Assembly: GCA_050084515.1 (NCBI GenBank) | Contig: CM114271.1 | Location: 4,030,001-4,094,000, forward strand | Length of the DNA: 64,000 bases | Direction: 5' to 3' | From: Blasia pusilla | Lineage: Eukaryota > Marchantiophyta > Marchantiopsida > Blasiales | In this document: positions 23,415 through 36,474 of the stretch, piece after piece | Layout: each line of letters opens with the position of its first letter | Position numbering within the stretch: position 1 is the stretch's first letter | Translations under genes and position numbers: made by a program | The notes under the pieces: generated by a model | Seen by the model: only the letters and a program-made list of their open reading frames with translations | Told to the model about the DNA's origin: nothing | Databases searched by the model: none

Positions 23415-23947
23415 CTAGTAATTTTTGCCCGCGCGATTAAGCGGGTGATTAGTGGTGAGATGATTAGGGAATGAAAAAATTCAGAGCAGGTATAATAAAG
23501 TTTTTTTAATTTAATTTTTTTCATATAGTTAACTTGGTTCAAAATAATTTTTCATATATTTTCCTTTATTAATTTTGGAAAAGTAATTTATTCTTTTCCA
23601 ATCCCCGTATTTCAATAAATAAAAGAAAATCACTTATTTTGATGAATTCTTTCCCCAAAAGAGGGATTAAATTCCCCCCCCCACAAACCTAACTTGAAAG
23701 TTAAAAGCAATATAGAAATAAGATGTCTTCCTTTATTTTGAAGAAAATTTCTTGTCTCGTTAGTGTCCTATTATCCTTTCATTTTTCCCAAAAGAAAATT
23801 TAATTTTCCCTCAAACTCAACTTTAAATTTAGTTTGCATGAAGCTTGAAAAAATAATTTTAAATTTTCAAATAAGGAAAGACTCTAGAAGATTTCATCGG
23901 GGAAGAGTTTGAATTTGAATTAATTATAAATTTATATTAGTATGGGA
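23415..23947 (-). mobile_element. Helitron-like AT-rich element (about 530 bp)
   Basis: Read on the minus strand it starts around TCCCATACTAATATAAAT and ends with a CCCGC...GCGGG hairpin followed by CAAAAATTACTAG (CTAG at 23415-23418). Its 5' ~365 bp is clearly homologous to the plus-strand sequence 63634-64000, including CTCAAATTCAAAC near the start, TTTTCTTTTGGGAAAAA in the middle and CATCAAAATAAGTGATTT at the right end of that alignment. The flanking base after CTAG is C rather than T, and the exact 5' boundary is uncertain. No protein is encoded. Confidence 0.65.
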
Positions 23948-24118
23948 GAGTGCCTTCTTGATTTGCAAACAACCTCTCTGTTTGACATGTCGCAACTAGG
24001 CAGCAAGAAAACAGTTCACATGCTTCGGGCAACAAGAAATAGATTGAATTTATGTACAACATGATTGATCTCTTCCTTTCACGGGCTATACATTAACTCT
24101 TCATACAATTTTTTATTT

Positions 24119-24146
24119 CCTGTGCATCGCATGAGCACCTTACTAG
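24119..24146 (+). mobile_element. Degenerate Helitron-like 3' end
   Basis: An ungapped 29-base comparison with the sharp 3' end at 54401-54429 gives 22 matching positions, ending ACTAG before T. The hairpin has decayed (CCTGTGC opposite GCATGAG). Confidence 0.5.
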
Positions 24147-24179
24147 TAATTAATTATTATGAAAACCTTACCCATTATT

Positions 24180-24480
24180 CTTTTCTGCTTAGTATAGCGT
24201 AAAATTAAAAAATATTCATGAATTCATGCAAAAATTTGATTGGGGTTCTCAAAGTTTCTAAATTAGTAAAAAATTCACTCATTTTGATCCAAAGTTTGTC
24301 TCAAAATATTCTTTAAAAACCCTCACAATTAAAGTTTGAAAAGGAGATTAAATGACATATTTCTAAAGTAATATGTAATTTCCCTTCCAAAACTAGCTTG
24401 AAATTAAAAGTTTTAGTCTTTTTATAGTCTCCTTTCTATTCAAATCTTAGCTTAGTATAGAGAAAATTAAACAATAATTG
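24180..24480. repeat. AT-rich repeat related to the Helitron-like family
   Basis: On the minus strand it contains ATTTCAAGCTAGTTTTGGA followed by AGGGAAATTA, matching plus-strand sequence near 62520-62575. GCTTAGTATAG occurs twice (near 24190 and 24450). No coding potential. Confidence 0.5.
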
Positions 24481-24491
24481 AAGATCTGACA

Positions 24492-24525
24492 GCTTCACAC
24501 GTGGCGTTCACGGCCACGTGTGAGC
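24492..24525. repeat. Hairpin with a CACGTG core in each arm
   Basis: CACACGTGGC (24496-24505) pairs with GCCACGTGTG (24513-24522) over a 7-nt loop, with partial extension outward. Each arm carries a CACGTG (G-box) core. No adjacent gene is evident, so a regulatory role is unproven. Confidence 0.7.
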
Positions 24526-27524
24526 TTCTTAGCCAAGGCTAACGCCTTTAATAATATGATTTATGGAATGCTAATTTTTCTTAGGGTGTATTAGGTTAGA
24601 GGGATCATCTCTTCTTTCAACTTAGTGATTCCCTCCTCTATTCCTTTCCATAAGTTTTGTCCATGCATTTAACTTCCCTCTCTCTTTCCATCCATGTCAT
24701 TTCTCTTTGCTTAATTTTCTACTCTTTTGAAGGAATTAAGTAAGAGCACACCATTGCTATGCATTGGCATAATTTGTGCCTTCAATATTTTTCCACCTTA
24801 CAACGTCTTAAATCCATCCAAATATTCTTAGAGCAACTTATTGTCACATCGTATTAAGATTGTTGTGATTGATTTTTAAACTTCACACATACTCACGCAC
24901 TCTCTCTTTCTCTCTCTCTAAAAAAACATTGGTAAAATTTGAAATTTGAGAATTTTAAATTTACATTTTTGTGTCTAGAGAGTTACTTTGTTTTGGTTCT
25001 TGTTAATATGCTATGAGCGTCTAGAGAGCAAGATCAAGTCAAGAGATTCATATGGGAGGGAATGTATGTGCATAGAGTTTAGGTGGTGTTTCATCCTTCA
25101 TAGCAAGCAAGAGTTGTAAGAGGCTTAGAAGGAGTTGGGTCATTTTGGAGTGGAGACAACTTGTAGATGGCTTCAAATTCAGATCTCATGGCGTAGTTTG
25201 CAAATTGACCTTCAAAAATTTCTAGATATATCCATAGTTTGAAATAGAATACAAATATCATTCAATATTCCAAAATCACACCTGCATCTTTCATTGATAA
25301 TGGGATTGGATAATTGTTCGATTTTGGACTCTACAAGGCCTTTACCATTGTTGGTAAAGGCCTAGTATCAAAGTTGATATATGTTAAGCGTGATGGAGCA
25401 CTTCTTTAAGTTATGAGGGTATGTTTCTCCAACACTTAATATCAAGAACATTTCTCCTATATGTTATAGTATCAAATGTAAAGTTTTAACAATTTTAGTT
25501 AGGAAAGATCTTCGCTGCACATGCCATGTGCCATCGATTTTTCATGTCTCGACACAACTCATGACATATTTATTCAAGTTTGCATTTGGTCATTAACTTG
25601 ACAGAAATGGATGAGTTTCTATCCTAAATGAAAATATTCATTTTTAATACAACTCATGTTCATGTTCGTTTTTTTTCAAAAATCTTTGTTTTCCTTGTAA
25701 CAAAATATTAAATTCTCTAAAAGATCTCCTTTAATTTCCTTTTGATAAGTATGATTATATTACAGCGGCCTTTCCAAATTTAGTGAGCACATTTCCTTCC
25801 GCTATATTATCGAAGAAATCTTAGACGCCCCGACTGACAACTGAAATATAACTTGGTGATTTATCTTCTCATTTACTTTTATCGAAAAAAGCTTCACTTC
25901 TGTTACAAGAATCTATACCAGTTGAGAAAACATCACGTTGCAAAATCAACGCTGCGGGTTTCACAATTACGCGGCCGCCTCACAAATTGGTGATTTCAGT
26001 GGGTGTAAGTGTCTTTTCAATATGAAATAGTACGTGCACAATCCATTTGGCCAGAGAGTTCTGAGGTACTGAAGAAATCCACAAGGATGCAACTACCTCA
26101 CGAATCGTAGCTTTAGATGGGCGAACATATGTCTACTGGATAATGAAACAGTGTCTGCACAAGCCAGTTGGCTATAGTCGTAACATTTCCCACACTGTCA
26201 GCTGATCATAGTAGTGTGGAAAATTTCAAAGTACTTCGAGATTCGACCTCTGTCTTGGAACTGAAACAGGTTGTTGACTCCATCGGACCTCTGTACAATT
26301 ACTTGCTTTGGAGAAGTCGGGTGATGGTGGTCCCTCTCTCTCAGCCCTGTAGACACTGGCAGTTTAGAAGTTCATGCAGGACGGGGTATGTGAAACTCCC
26401 AAGCATCTATAGGATGTACTGCCTTCAGACAGTGGCTTTTATACGACAATGATCCTACTAAGCCTCACAATTAGGTTGGTGAAGCATGAATTGTATCTGA
26501 AAGCTGGGAGTAAGAAAGCGAGAACAATCTGATTTCGAGAAGAACCATGTGGAGTGTTCGAGAGACGAACACTCACTTGAGCATTGCAATTTGAGTTTGC
26601 TTAAATGATGATCCCTGCATCTGACACTTTCAAGGGATTCTTGAGGGAGGGGTAACTTGGATAGCTTTGATATACAGCTGAAGGTGAGCAGGTGAGCAGG
26701 GGTGCAGCCAGGTGCACTCTGTATGAGAGGTTTGACCGATCTAGGGAGTGACATTGATCGATTTCCTAGTTGGTAGTCACATCAATAGACCGCAACTAAA
26801 TGCTGTATGTAGCTATGAGACCTACATAAGGTACGGGGTGCTATGCAACCAGACGTTCCTGAGTTCATCGTTCACGGTGGCCATTTCCTTCATCACCCTG
26901 GCCGAACGTGATCGGAGACTGGTCCAAGCAACTTGAAGAATTTCTCCCCACGTGACTGTCGAGGTGGTGCATGATTCAATCCTCTATGAAGGTGAACAAT
27001 CTGCCGATCATTATCTCCTGCCACTTCCAGATTTGCTGATGCTGTACTCTCATAACAGACTTGTCTCCTTAGGCGATTGACTAGTTGCCAATAATGGCTG
27101 CCTTGACGTTTTAGCCAGTAATTTCTCCAGCTAACAAGACGAAAACGAAGAAGTCAGCCATTTTGCAACAGCATAAGGACTGTTACATGAACTGTGGCGA
27201 AGGCTGAGAAAGATGACACTGAGATTTGAACTGTCACAAGTAAGCTATGAACTACTGATAGTAGGCTGGTTATGGATTTGGGGGAGTTGATGGAAGAGGA
27301 AGTAGTCATCACCTACGTTCAAAGTTAGCGAAAGTTACAGATCAAAAGATGCTTTAGCAACAATGAATAAATGCCCTTGGCGAGGCTAATCTACTGGCAA
27401 TATTTCTCCAAGTTAATAAAATTGTCTCTGTTCCTGAATTAGAGTTTTGAACGTGTGCCGGGATCAAGTTCTCATTGAATTGGCTGCAGTGGACCAGACG
27501 AAGAGGTGGAGAAAAAAGGCACAC
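24526..27524. other. Intergenic, no gene supported; may hold the kinase 3' end
   Basis: The left part is AT-rich. From about 25900 the base composition is balanced and partly duplicated (the phrase around GTCTGCACAAGCCAGTTGGC near 26150 resembles 26030-26060). The last exon or 3' UTR of the minus-strand kinase may extend into 26900-27524, but I could not fix an exon there. Confidence 0.4.
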
Positions 27525-30500
27525 CTCCACAATTTGCTGCTGTTGATGCTGTCCAAATTGGCGTTCAGCAGATATGGATGCTTCGAGAGACGCCAATTGC
27601 AATTCCATCTCCTTCACAGCCTCAGCTAAGCCTGTTTGAGTGTGGGTTCCTGACATGCTGTGTTGCCTGGTACTTAATAATATCCTCAATCTTTCATCCT
27701 TTATTGAGGATTCTCCATCATCATTTACTCCCACTGTGACCTGGCTATTGCTCCTGCTCTCTTCTGTCGTTTGATTTTCAAGCCAAGGCCTGCCAAACGT
27801 GGTTTTCAGTGCCGGGTCATGCACTAGACTCTCATAAAGCGACCCATCAAAGTTCGGCATGGTACTGCATATATGAAGCTCTCACAATGTCTCTATGATC
27901 GATAATAGCACGGGAAGGGTGTGTGAATGTACTTAATAACTAGGAAGAAGGCAAGGAAGACTGATCCGCTGATTCCCAAAGACTCTGATGCCCATTGGCC
28001 CATTGCATACGTCGCTTGTGCAGACTCCTTCAACCCTGAGAATACCTGCGCATTCAGAGACGTGATATCCATGAATTGCACACGGATGTGATCAACTTAT
28101 CATCAGAACAATGCTACTGTGGAATTCGACGAACTGATGCAAGTTGAGGACTTCGATAAAGATTCTTGAGGAGAAAACGTACCAACCAGCCAGCTGCTAA
28201 AGTCAAAGCACTTTTTGCAGCTGTTGGCATGACCAATCCCATCACTGCGACGACTTGTTCACCGTCGACACGTATCCCAGTTTGAGGAGCTTCAAACTTC
28301 GGCAAGGAAGTCAGGACGATGTTAGGAACTACAGCACGCACAGGCACTTCTGCAGACTCGTGAGATCTCTTTCTCTTGAGATGCTCCAATGATGGAAGTG
28401 TGGGATTTAATTTGAAAGTGGGTAGGTTGATAGAGAAGCTCCTGAAGAATCGGTGATTCAACGCTTCCTCTGCTGTAGGGCGACTGCTCCCAAGACCTGT
28501 CACATTGACCTATTAGTCGACATCCATAATACAAGTCCAACAAGTCCACCTAATCAATGCCAATTATTACAAAAGTAGGGAGTTGAAGTTGTTGGGCAAA
28601 AGGACAACGGTATGACATAGGTCAGGCAACCATGTCAAGCCCTTTAAGAGTATTCAAACAAGAAGTGTCCCTAGTCAGATTGGAACATCAATGTCTAAAA
28701 TTAGACAAAACAGGGGGTGGTTGATATGGATAAAGATCACACTTGGCCATATGGAGAAATGTTTGTCATGTCTTGGTTGAAGCATGGCCCTCACAAGTTC
28801 CCAACCAGCACCACCTGCATATTAGTCATGAGAACAAAGACCCATCAGATCTGCCAGAATAAGGTAGCCAGGGTCCGATTCCACAGCTGAAGGCTACAAG
28901 TCTCTCCAGCATGACTTGACTGTATGACAGGATAGACTTTTAGTGCACAGGGCTCAGAATGTCGGATAGAATATCTACTATAGGCCTTGACAAGCCCAGA
29001 GCATTGCGTACCATCAGCGTCAAGAAGAGAAAACTCTTCGTCATGGAAGCGACACTTTTTCCTCCAAGCATCCAAGTTATGTCCGGCACGCTTCAGTTCT
29101 GCATTGAAAGATTGCTTTGAAGGCCACAGTACAAAATTGTTTCTAAGTTAATCAACTGCTTCCATGATGGCACTAGAAATTCCTATCAGAGAGAGTAGTG
29201 AGTGCAAAACAGAACGGGATCTCCCACGAAGCCTTCAAACAAGACTACCCGTTCAGACCCATAGTTTTCCAGTCTCAGCATTGAGATTCATAGGCGATTT
29301 AAGTTATTCTCAGATACACACCAGACCAATGTCTTGCCGCAAGGGTCTGACAGCCATCTGCAACAAAATCAAACCCTGCAAGCAACATCCGATGTTTCAG
29401 TGCCCAAGACCGCCACTACCTATGTCTTCAATGGCCCAGTTTGACAAAATAGGGATTAAGCTTTCATTTAGATGGCAAGACAATCTTCGAAGCATCAAGA
29501 ATCTACTTACTGCTGAGTAGAGATCGAAACGATCAGGAGTATTAAGTCGCCAAACCAAGGGAGAAATTAATGAGCACAGCGGTTCAGGTGGTAGATGTGG
29601 CGTGGAGGTCGGCATAATATGATGTTCGGGAGCTGCATAGGTAGGGTCAATGATAGTTTCATCAGGAACCTGCCATGACGACGAGAGTTCGGAGCATTAG
29701 AAGTTGCAGTGCAGTGAAGGGCTTTGGCGATCACCAGAACAAATGTCAGCTGTCATTTTAGATATCACCAACAAACAAGCCATTGGATGAGAGTATGAGG
29801 GAGATGAACATGGAGTGGTTAAGGCCACTAAAAATTGCAGCCAATCATCTGAAGATCATTAACCCACATAGTTGTAGCCTGAACGGATATCAACAGAAGC
29901 GCCAAGGTCGATAAGCTTGAAGATGCCTTCTTCTTCCGCAAGGATGAGATTCAGGGGCTTCACATCTCGATGCACAAGTCCTGCGGCAAATAACCGAATC
30001 AATTTTCAGATACTCATGCACTTCACTTCACCGTTCTACTTCGCGCTTGTATCTTCAGCTACAAGTGCGACGGAAGGAGATCAAGAGGCTCTGAAGGCAA
30101 TCTTGGATAGATTTGTACTACCTTTCATTCTTTATCCCCCACAACACTCGCGCATTTCTATTCATCTCACCTGTTTTATGCAGATCACGAAGACTTGACA
30201 GGATTTGGATCATTATTTTTCGAATCACTGCATTTTGTTGCTTAAGATTCTCAGACTTGGACATACTCCGCTCCTTGGACACCTAAACCCATAGATTAGT
30301 AAATGTTAGACAGTCCAAGACTTGGACTCCAACTTGCAACAAAACTGAGGGCACGCCAAGAAGAAGAAGATCAGGAAGCACCACCACATGTAACTACATA
30401 ATTCGTTAGCATGCTCTATGGCTATCTTGGTCCATCGCAGTGATTAAATCGATTGTACACCACGTGTAATGTGCAAACTGAGGACTGAGACATTCAATGA

Positions 30501-31880
30501 ACATGTGCTTAAGTAGAAGACCATCACTGGTCGTACTCGCGCACCTTGCTTCCAAGAACAAACTCGGCGACGTTATCAGGGAAGTTCCTTTGCTTCAAAT
30601 AGTAGTCCAGGGTACGGGCCCCTTCATATCGCCAGATCAACCACGTACCCTGAAAAGCGCAAGCAAATCGAGTGCCATATAAGTTACTCTTCGATTCACT
30701 GGAGTCCAAGGCTTTGAGAATCGCCACGATGAACTAAAAGGTGAAAGATATGGCACCTCGGTTAGTCTCCCGCGAATCTGCGAATGGCTTACTTCTGTCG
30801 TCCCTAGAAATTCGGCACACGAGCTATGGGCTGTCCTCTGCAGGCATGGAGGTACATAACCATGGAACGTTTCTCCCGTTAGTAGCTGCCAAGGGGGAAG
30901 GTGAAACAGCGAATGAAACAAGGAATCTTTTGGTGTGATGGGCAATGGAATGCCGTACCTGCACTCTGCGATTCATGTAAACTTCTGCATCTTGCATATC
31001 ATGAGCTCCTCGAATGCGCGGCTTGACCTTCTTCAAGACCACGTGCAGTTCCTTATTCTGCGACCCCTTCCTCTTGCCTAGCGAGAATAGAAGCGAAGGG
31101 CACAAACAAGTGTTTTCATCAGCAGTCAGTCGACCCCAAGATCTCCTCTGGAAATTATCGGCAGATTCATTGACAACACCTGTATCCCATGGGAAATTAG
31201 ACATACCTCTCCCGATGTACCCTTCATACACAATGCCAAAAGACCCTTGCCCTATTTGCTTTCCGACTTCGACCTCCTCTGCGTCGTAGGAACTGCCACC
31301 AAAAACGTTTCGTCAAAGAGTGATTTCATCAAGTTCGAAATCAGAGGAGCGCAGGTGCATTCGATATATGAAATTCCATTATTCCCATCTGCAAAGATCT
31401 TTTTTGCACTTCGTACACGTTCTAAAGCGGTGCATGTTGGATTAAATAGAGATTAAAAAAAGGCGCAATTCGTGTGAGCGCAATCGAATTATTCTGACAA
31501 GCGGATCGATAGGGGCCGCTAGTAGAGGACGTACACGTCGTAGTGCGAGTGCACTGGAGCGTAGGCGAAATCCACAAGGCCCATTAGGCTCCCAGGAGCT
31601 GCGAGGAAGTACCATAGAGCCACAGGCACTGCGGTGACCGCCCACCAAATCGTACTCTGAGAAGAATAATACACAATTGGATCAGGCACACGAGACTCCG
31701 ACGAAGATCTTCCCAGAAAATGGAACTGCTACGAAGTCACAGCTGCGGTCGCTTACCTCCGCGTTGGCGGGCAGAGGAAGGCCCAGCGCTTCCGCGTTTT
31801 GAAGCAGGTCCACCTGAAGCTGCGCGAGCGCATCGTAAACTTCTGTGCTTAACCTGCCTCCCACAGACGCAACCGTCAAT
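27525..31880 (-). CDS. STN7/STN8-type plastid Ser/Thr protein kinase, multi-exon
   Basis: This is a spliced gene. Exons with agreeing phases and GT/AG borders (minus strand, 5' to 3'): ~31880-31757, 31656-31535, 31292-31207, 31077-30959, 30837-30793, 30733-30545, 30282-30171, 29980-29868, 29669-29511, 29375-29322, 29114-29012, 28814-28743, 28496-28183, 28045-27933, 27864-27525. The product has a membrane segment (VTAVPVALWYFLAAPG), a Gly loop GQGSFGIV, the lysine in VVLKKVK, HRDVKPLN, DLG in place of DFG (as in STN7), YAAPEHHIMP and LNTPDRFDLYSA. These match thylakoid kinases that phosphorylate LHCII and photosystem II. Unlike STN7/STN8 as I recall them, it continues past the kinase domain with a second hydrophobic segment (SGSVFLAFFLVIKY) and a coiled-coil-like tail. 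The transit-peptide exon (beyond 31880) and last exon are not placed. Kinase class is firm; the substrate is inferred. Confidence 0.85.
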
Positions 31881-34683
31881 ACAGTCAGCGCGCCACCCGG
31901 GAGAAAAAATTGAGCAAGTAAAGGAGACGGTCATTCCAACTCTTCTTCGTGTGAGTTTGATCTTCTTTTCGCGTGTGCTTCTCTAGGACACTTTCGAATT
32001 TTCGGTAGACGGATGATCAGGAAACTCCCGAATCATTAGCATCATCGCCTCCCAGTTGGTAGACACTCTTGGTCCGAGGGATTCATTGAAAGTTGACTCG
32101 GAGTTCGACGCTACAGATTCAGAGACTCCGCACAACCTCACGCGTGGAGATGGAGATTCGGCGGACTGCACAATCTACAATTTCCACGCGCTTCGACAAT
32201 CCTTAGATTTGAACTCAGGCGGAGAGCTCGACTGAGTGGTGGTGAACAGCACACAAGCCAACCTCGAACACGTTCCCAAGAACGGCAGCAATCCAGAGAA
32301 CGTTCCTGTCATTGCTCTACTTCCATGCGTTGTTGTTGGGTACTTGCTTCGAGATTTTCGACGTCTGTTCGGGAGCATTTCATGATATTTGAATGAGACT
32401 CACACGAGATCTTGGTAAGAAAAAGCGTACCCGCTGGAGAGAGCGGGCATTTGAGAAATGCACTTTCGAATCAGACGGCTCTGGAGATTACATGGGCGGG
32501 ACGGTTTGCGATTTTTGAGCGCGCTGAGGGAGGAAGGAGCAAGGAAAGCGGAGTGCAAAGGCGGGCAACTGCGGGGGACTGTAATGGGATGGGACAAAGA
32601 GAATCTCAAGTCAGTAGTGAGCGCAGCCATCGCCACAGCTCTCGGACTGCTCTTCTTCCCTGATCTCTTGAATCGTCTTCCCTTCCCTTCCCTTCCCTTC
32701 CCCTCTCCTCTCCTCTCCTCGACTCCCCTCACTTTCCGCGACGGTATTCACCAAACCACACGGCTTCCTTTCACTTCTTCGGTAGATTCAACCACACCTG
32801 GGATATCTGTCTCGCAAATTCCCGAGACGTATGCTGCTGCTCTTCGTCTCCTGCTCTACATCTATCCCGCTGCTCTTCAACAACCGAGTCTCTCGCCACG
32901 TAAAACCACTCCCTCCACACGCACCTACGCGCCGCGCTCTCCTTGGCCTCAACCACGCACCAATGATCTCGACAGCCTACCAGTGAAATCTGCGATTCCG
33001 CTGGCCTTCGAAGGTTCTTATCCTCTTTGAATTTCTTATTAGCTTCTTGACGCCTCCGCAACAGGTCTCTCCTGTCGTGATAGCGCCTTCGGCATGATCT
33101 CTCTCTCTCTCGTCCACCACTAAAAGCACAACAAACCGTTGGCAAATGCTGGTCCAGAATGAAGACCACTTGAGAATTTTCGTTGACTGCTTCCGAGTAT
33201 GGGATGGCAGAGCAGCGAAAGCAGCTGAAATTCCTTGGACTTTTCCCGGCGTCCTTCCACCAATCCGCCCTTCTTTAGAACTCCACCATAGGCTTTTACG
33301 AGTCGCAGTGCGCGCTACACGAACCTCCCACTACCCGCACGAAATTCCTTGGCAACTTGCGCTCCGCATTGTCCGCATTCCATCGCCGATTTTTTTACCG
33401 TGAGGAGTCCGTCGTCGGATTTGGATCATCCCGGTGGGTAGCCGTCGGCTTTTTACTAATTCCACATGAGATACGGCCGGATATTGGCGGCCTACTCTCA
33501 GATCGCGCAGCTTTTGGCTGCTAGTTAACGTCCACGACTCAGTTTTGCCTGAATTGGAATCCAGGGCAAGCCGCGCGGGAACGCATGTACTAGGGCTTGG
33601 TCGTTGGGGGCCTGAGAGTGTCAACTCTGAAGGGACAAGGGAGGGGTGGCGAAAGCTCGCGATTGGCGAGGGCGAATCAATGAGGGGCGATGGAGGGGGA
33701 TAGTAGGGTGTGGGAGGACGGAGGCTCTCATTTGCAAGCCTCTGCCTAAGTTGTTTTCACGGTGTTTGAGAGTTTCGTCGGGACTCGATGGTATCTTGCA
33801 TTCTGTGTGACTCATCCGGACTAGAATGTGTCTTTGTATTGTGCGCTGAATTCCCGTGATTCTCTTTGCAGACTCGCTGCATGCTCACTTTGCTGGGACT
33901 CTTTGGAGTTCTGCACATTGCACAATGTAGATTGGATTCCTCACGCTTTCTCATAGTTGGGCCCGCGGGACAGCCACTGTTATAGTGCATTTTTTTCCCT
34001 TTAGTTAGCTTTACATCATTTGATTACTGGTTGAGGCATGTTGTTCAGGAGAGCTACTTTAGTTCTTGCTTGTATGCTCCATCTATGAGCTCATATCGTT
34101 GCATTTCCGCTATTACATTAAGTGTCACCTTTCTTTTGTGACAATAGTTGTAGCTATGCAATTGCAGCTTCGCTAAACCCGCCTATCTTCATTGCTGGAT
34201 TTTTATTCTGTTAGTTGTGCCCTGCAAATATTCTTTGCAAAGTCCGCTTTAGCTCGAGTGTTTTACATTTCTTGCCACATCTCTTTCATCGTGACCGTAG
34301 TTGTAGAGGAGGCTGGTTGGTTCCGCCCTACCTTGCTGTAAGCTTGAGTTTGCGTATCCTGCTCACGGATTGAGCTTGATGTGCACTCTAGAGGCTGATG
34401 TGTGCATTTCCTTCGACTTTTGATTATTGCTCATGCCGATCTACCTACACTAGTTTTAGTTTTTTGGATAGGTTGGAAGATATTTAGGAACCACCTGATT
34501 GTGAACCCTTCACCAGAATGCAGAGGGGGCATTTTTACATTTTCGTTCTTTACAGGTTCTCTTGACCTTCTTTACCATATGGTCCGTAGGCTGTACGCCC
34601 GTTTAGGTTAAAGTTTTTTGGCTAAGCTTTTCTTTTTCCTAACCTCATTCTGTCCAATTAGGGAAGGGGGGTGGGGGAGATCT
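31881..34683. other. Region upstream of kinase; no further gene supported
   Basis: The kinase 5' exon(s), promoter and transit-peptide sequence should lie at 31880-32400; a minus-strand frame at 32175-32378 with Ser/Thr/Arg-rich, low-acid sequence is a candidate. A (CCCTT/CTCCT)-rich pyrimidine tract is at about 32676-32725. Open frames around 32458-33169 overlap on both strands and have no domain. 33400-34680 shows nothing I can name. Confidence 0.4.
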
Positions 34684-36387
34684 ACCATCCTTACATGGCC
34701 AAGAGACGGAGAACTATGAGTGAGATATTAAATAAGGACCGCAACCAAGATTTTTCAGAAGAGACAAGTAGGTCGGGTTCATCAGATGGGAAGGAAGTGG
34801 ATAGAAACAACGCACCTTCAGTAAGCATGGTTGAAAAGAATCAAATAGCGTGGAAGGACATGTAGTATTTGTTCTTTGATTGGATAGAGTTTCATGTAGA
34901 AAGTGTAAGGATTTTATGTAAAGTTTGTGGACAGGGGAAGGGATAAAGTTCCTTTGCAAGGGATGATGCCATAAACTGCAAGGTTTTGGCCTTTATACAT
35001 CATGGCAAATCAAACGAGCACATGAAACCCTCATGGGTTGCTAATATAGGGAACAGGTCTATGGCCAAGGCCATAGCCACTACTAATCGGACTTGTGATA
35101 TAGCTTTATTGATTTTATTTAAGTGTGCTTATTCCATTGGAAAGGAAGCCCGAAATTTTTAAACTTTGTGAAATTTCCGAATTTGTGTAAGCTTTTGATT
35201 TATGTGAATGCCCCGATCACGAGAGAATTGTATGAAGATGAGAAGAGTTGTGTGCTGATACATGCTATTACATCAGCCAAGTTCTTCTCAAAAGGATCCT
35301 TAGTAGAGTGCAAAAGTCTCTTTTTTTTGAATCATGATTGATGAATCGATTGATATCAGCGTAACAGGGCATTTAGTTGTATTTGTGATTTACTTAGAAG
35401 AAGGTCAACTTGAAAGTTCATTTTTAGGGTTGACAGCATGTCCAAAGAAATGCTCAAATGCCATTACCAATAACCTTTTGGAGTTGATGAAGGACTCGAG
35501 ACTAGAGACTACAAAGATGGTTGCTTTTGGGTCTAATAGAGCCTCAAAGATGGTAGGGAGTCGAAATGGGGTAGCCTCGTTGCTAAAGCAGAGGGCAAAT
35601 CTCTTCTTGCTATATGTTCATTGTATTGCGCATAGAACCAATTTGGCCGCTTTGACAACATCCAAAGGACCGACTTGCAAGGATACATCAAGAGAACTAG
35701 ACTCCATTTTGAATAATATTGTTGGATATTTTAGGAGGTCTTCCAAGAGGAATTGTGCTCTTGCAACCCGTGCATGAGAAGTTCATGACTCCCAAAGGGT
35801 AATGAAGAGGTATCATAAAATTCGTTGGTTATCACGTTGGCAAGCGGTTATTACATTGTGTGACTTATTGGAATAAGTTCTTAGGCATTTCAAGGATATT
35901 TCCCCATCCGAGGATGATGGTAATGCTGCTAATTTGTACAATAGGTTGAGATAATTTCCAATGATCTACCAACTATACTTTTTGGTTGACATTTTGTTCA
36001 CTCTTGCTAATTTGAGCAAAGCTTTCCAATATAAATTCCTTGATGTGAGTACCATTGGAAGTATACTGAATTCTGAAATTTCTTCCGTTACGATGAATTT
36101 CGTTCTGGAAAACCATGACTTAAATGCTTCTATCTTCTCAGAGCATATAGGTTATCATCTTTTGCCTGATTTTGGCCCTTCTGACGGATATTTGAAATGC
36201 ATGCAGTATGACATAAGGGGCCAAAAGTTCCATAGCATCGATATAGTGAGAGATTGGACTAGAAAGGATCTGGAGGCCCCTCTAGGAGGAAGGAGGGAAT
36301 GGACCCTTTTGTAATACTTAGGAGCTTTGTATAATAAACTTCAAGTATTATGAAGGGGTAGGATCCTTGATTCCCAACTAGTGGGAG
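34684..36387 (+). pseudogene. Decayed hAT-type transposase, relative of the intact copy
   Basis: From MAKRRRTMSEIL onward this plus-strand sequence follows the intact transposase at 45592-47823. It keeps CKVC and the HGKSNEH of the zinc finger, MAKAIATTNRTC, MIDESIDIS, HCIAHRTNLAAL, and the segment from FLVDILFTLANLSKAFQYKF to FGPSDGYLK. Stops interrupt it (first after AWKDM at 34863; another inside the finger), and the second catalytic Asp reads Asn (FGSNRAS). It ends abruptly after KDLEA near 36280, losing the C-terminal ~200 residues including the dimerisation region. It then joins the element's 3' flank (36300-36387), which matches the flank of the intact copy. Non-functional. Confidence 0.9.
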
Positions 36388-36469
36388 CAAGTTTGCATGT
36401 GGACAAAGTCCGTGTCCGTGGATATATCCATGTCCGTGACTTATGTCCGTCCTATCGAAAGACTTTTCC

Positions 36470-36474
36470 GTATG
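36470..36474. repeat. Target-site duplication, left (GTATG)
   Basis: GTATG immediately before the left LTR, repeated exactly at 43839-43843. Five bases is the usual duplication size for Ty3/gypsy integrases. Confidence 0.95.

Noticed and set aside
32458-33169. 190-codon plus-strand and 132-codon minus-strand frames upstream of the kinase
   Set aside because: Overlapping on opposite strands, partly made of CCCTT-type simple repeat, no recognisable domain.
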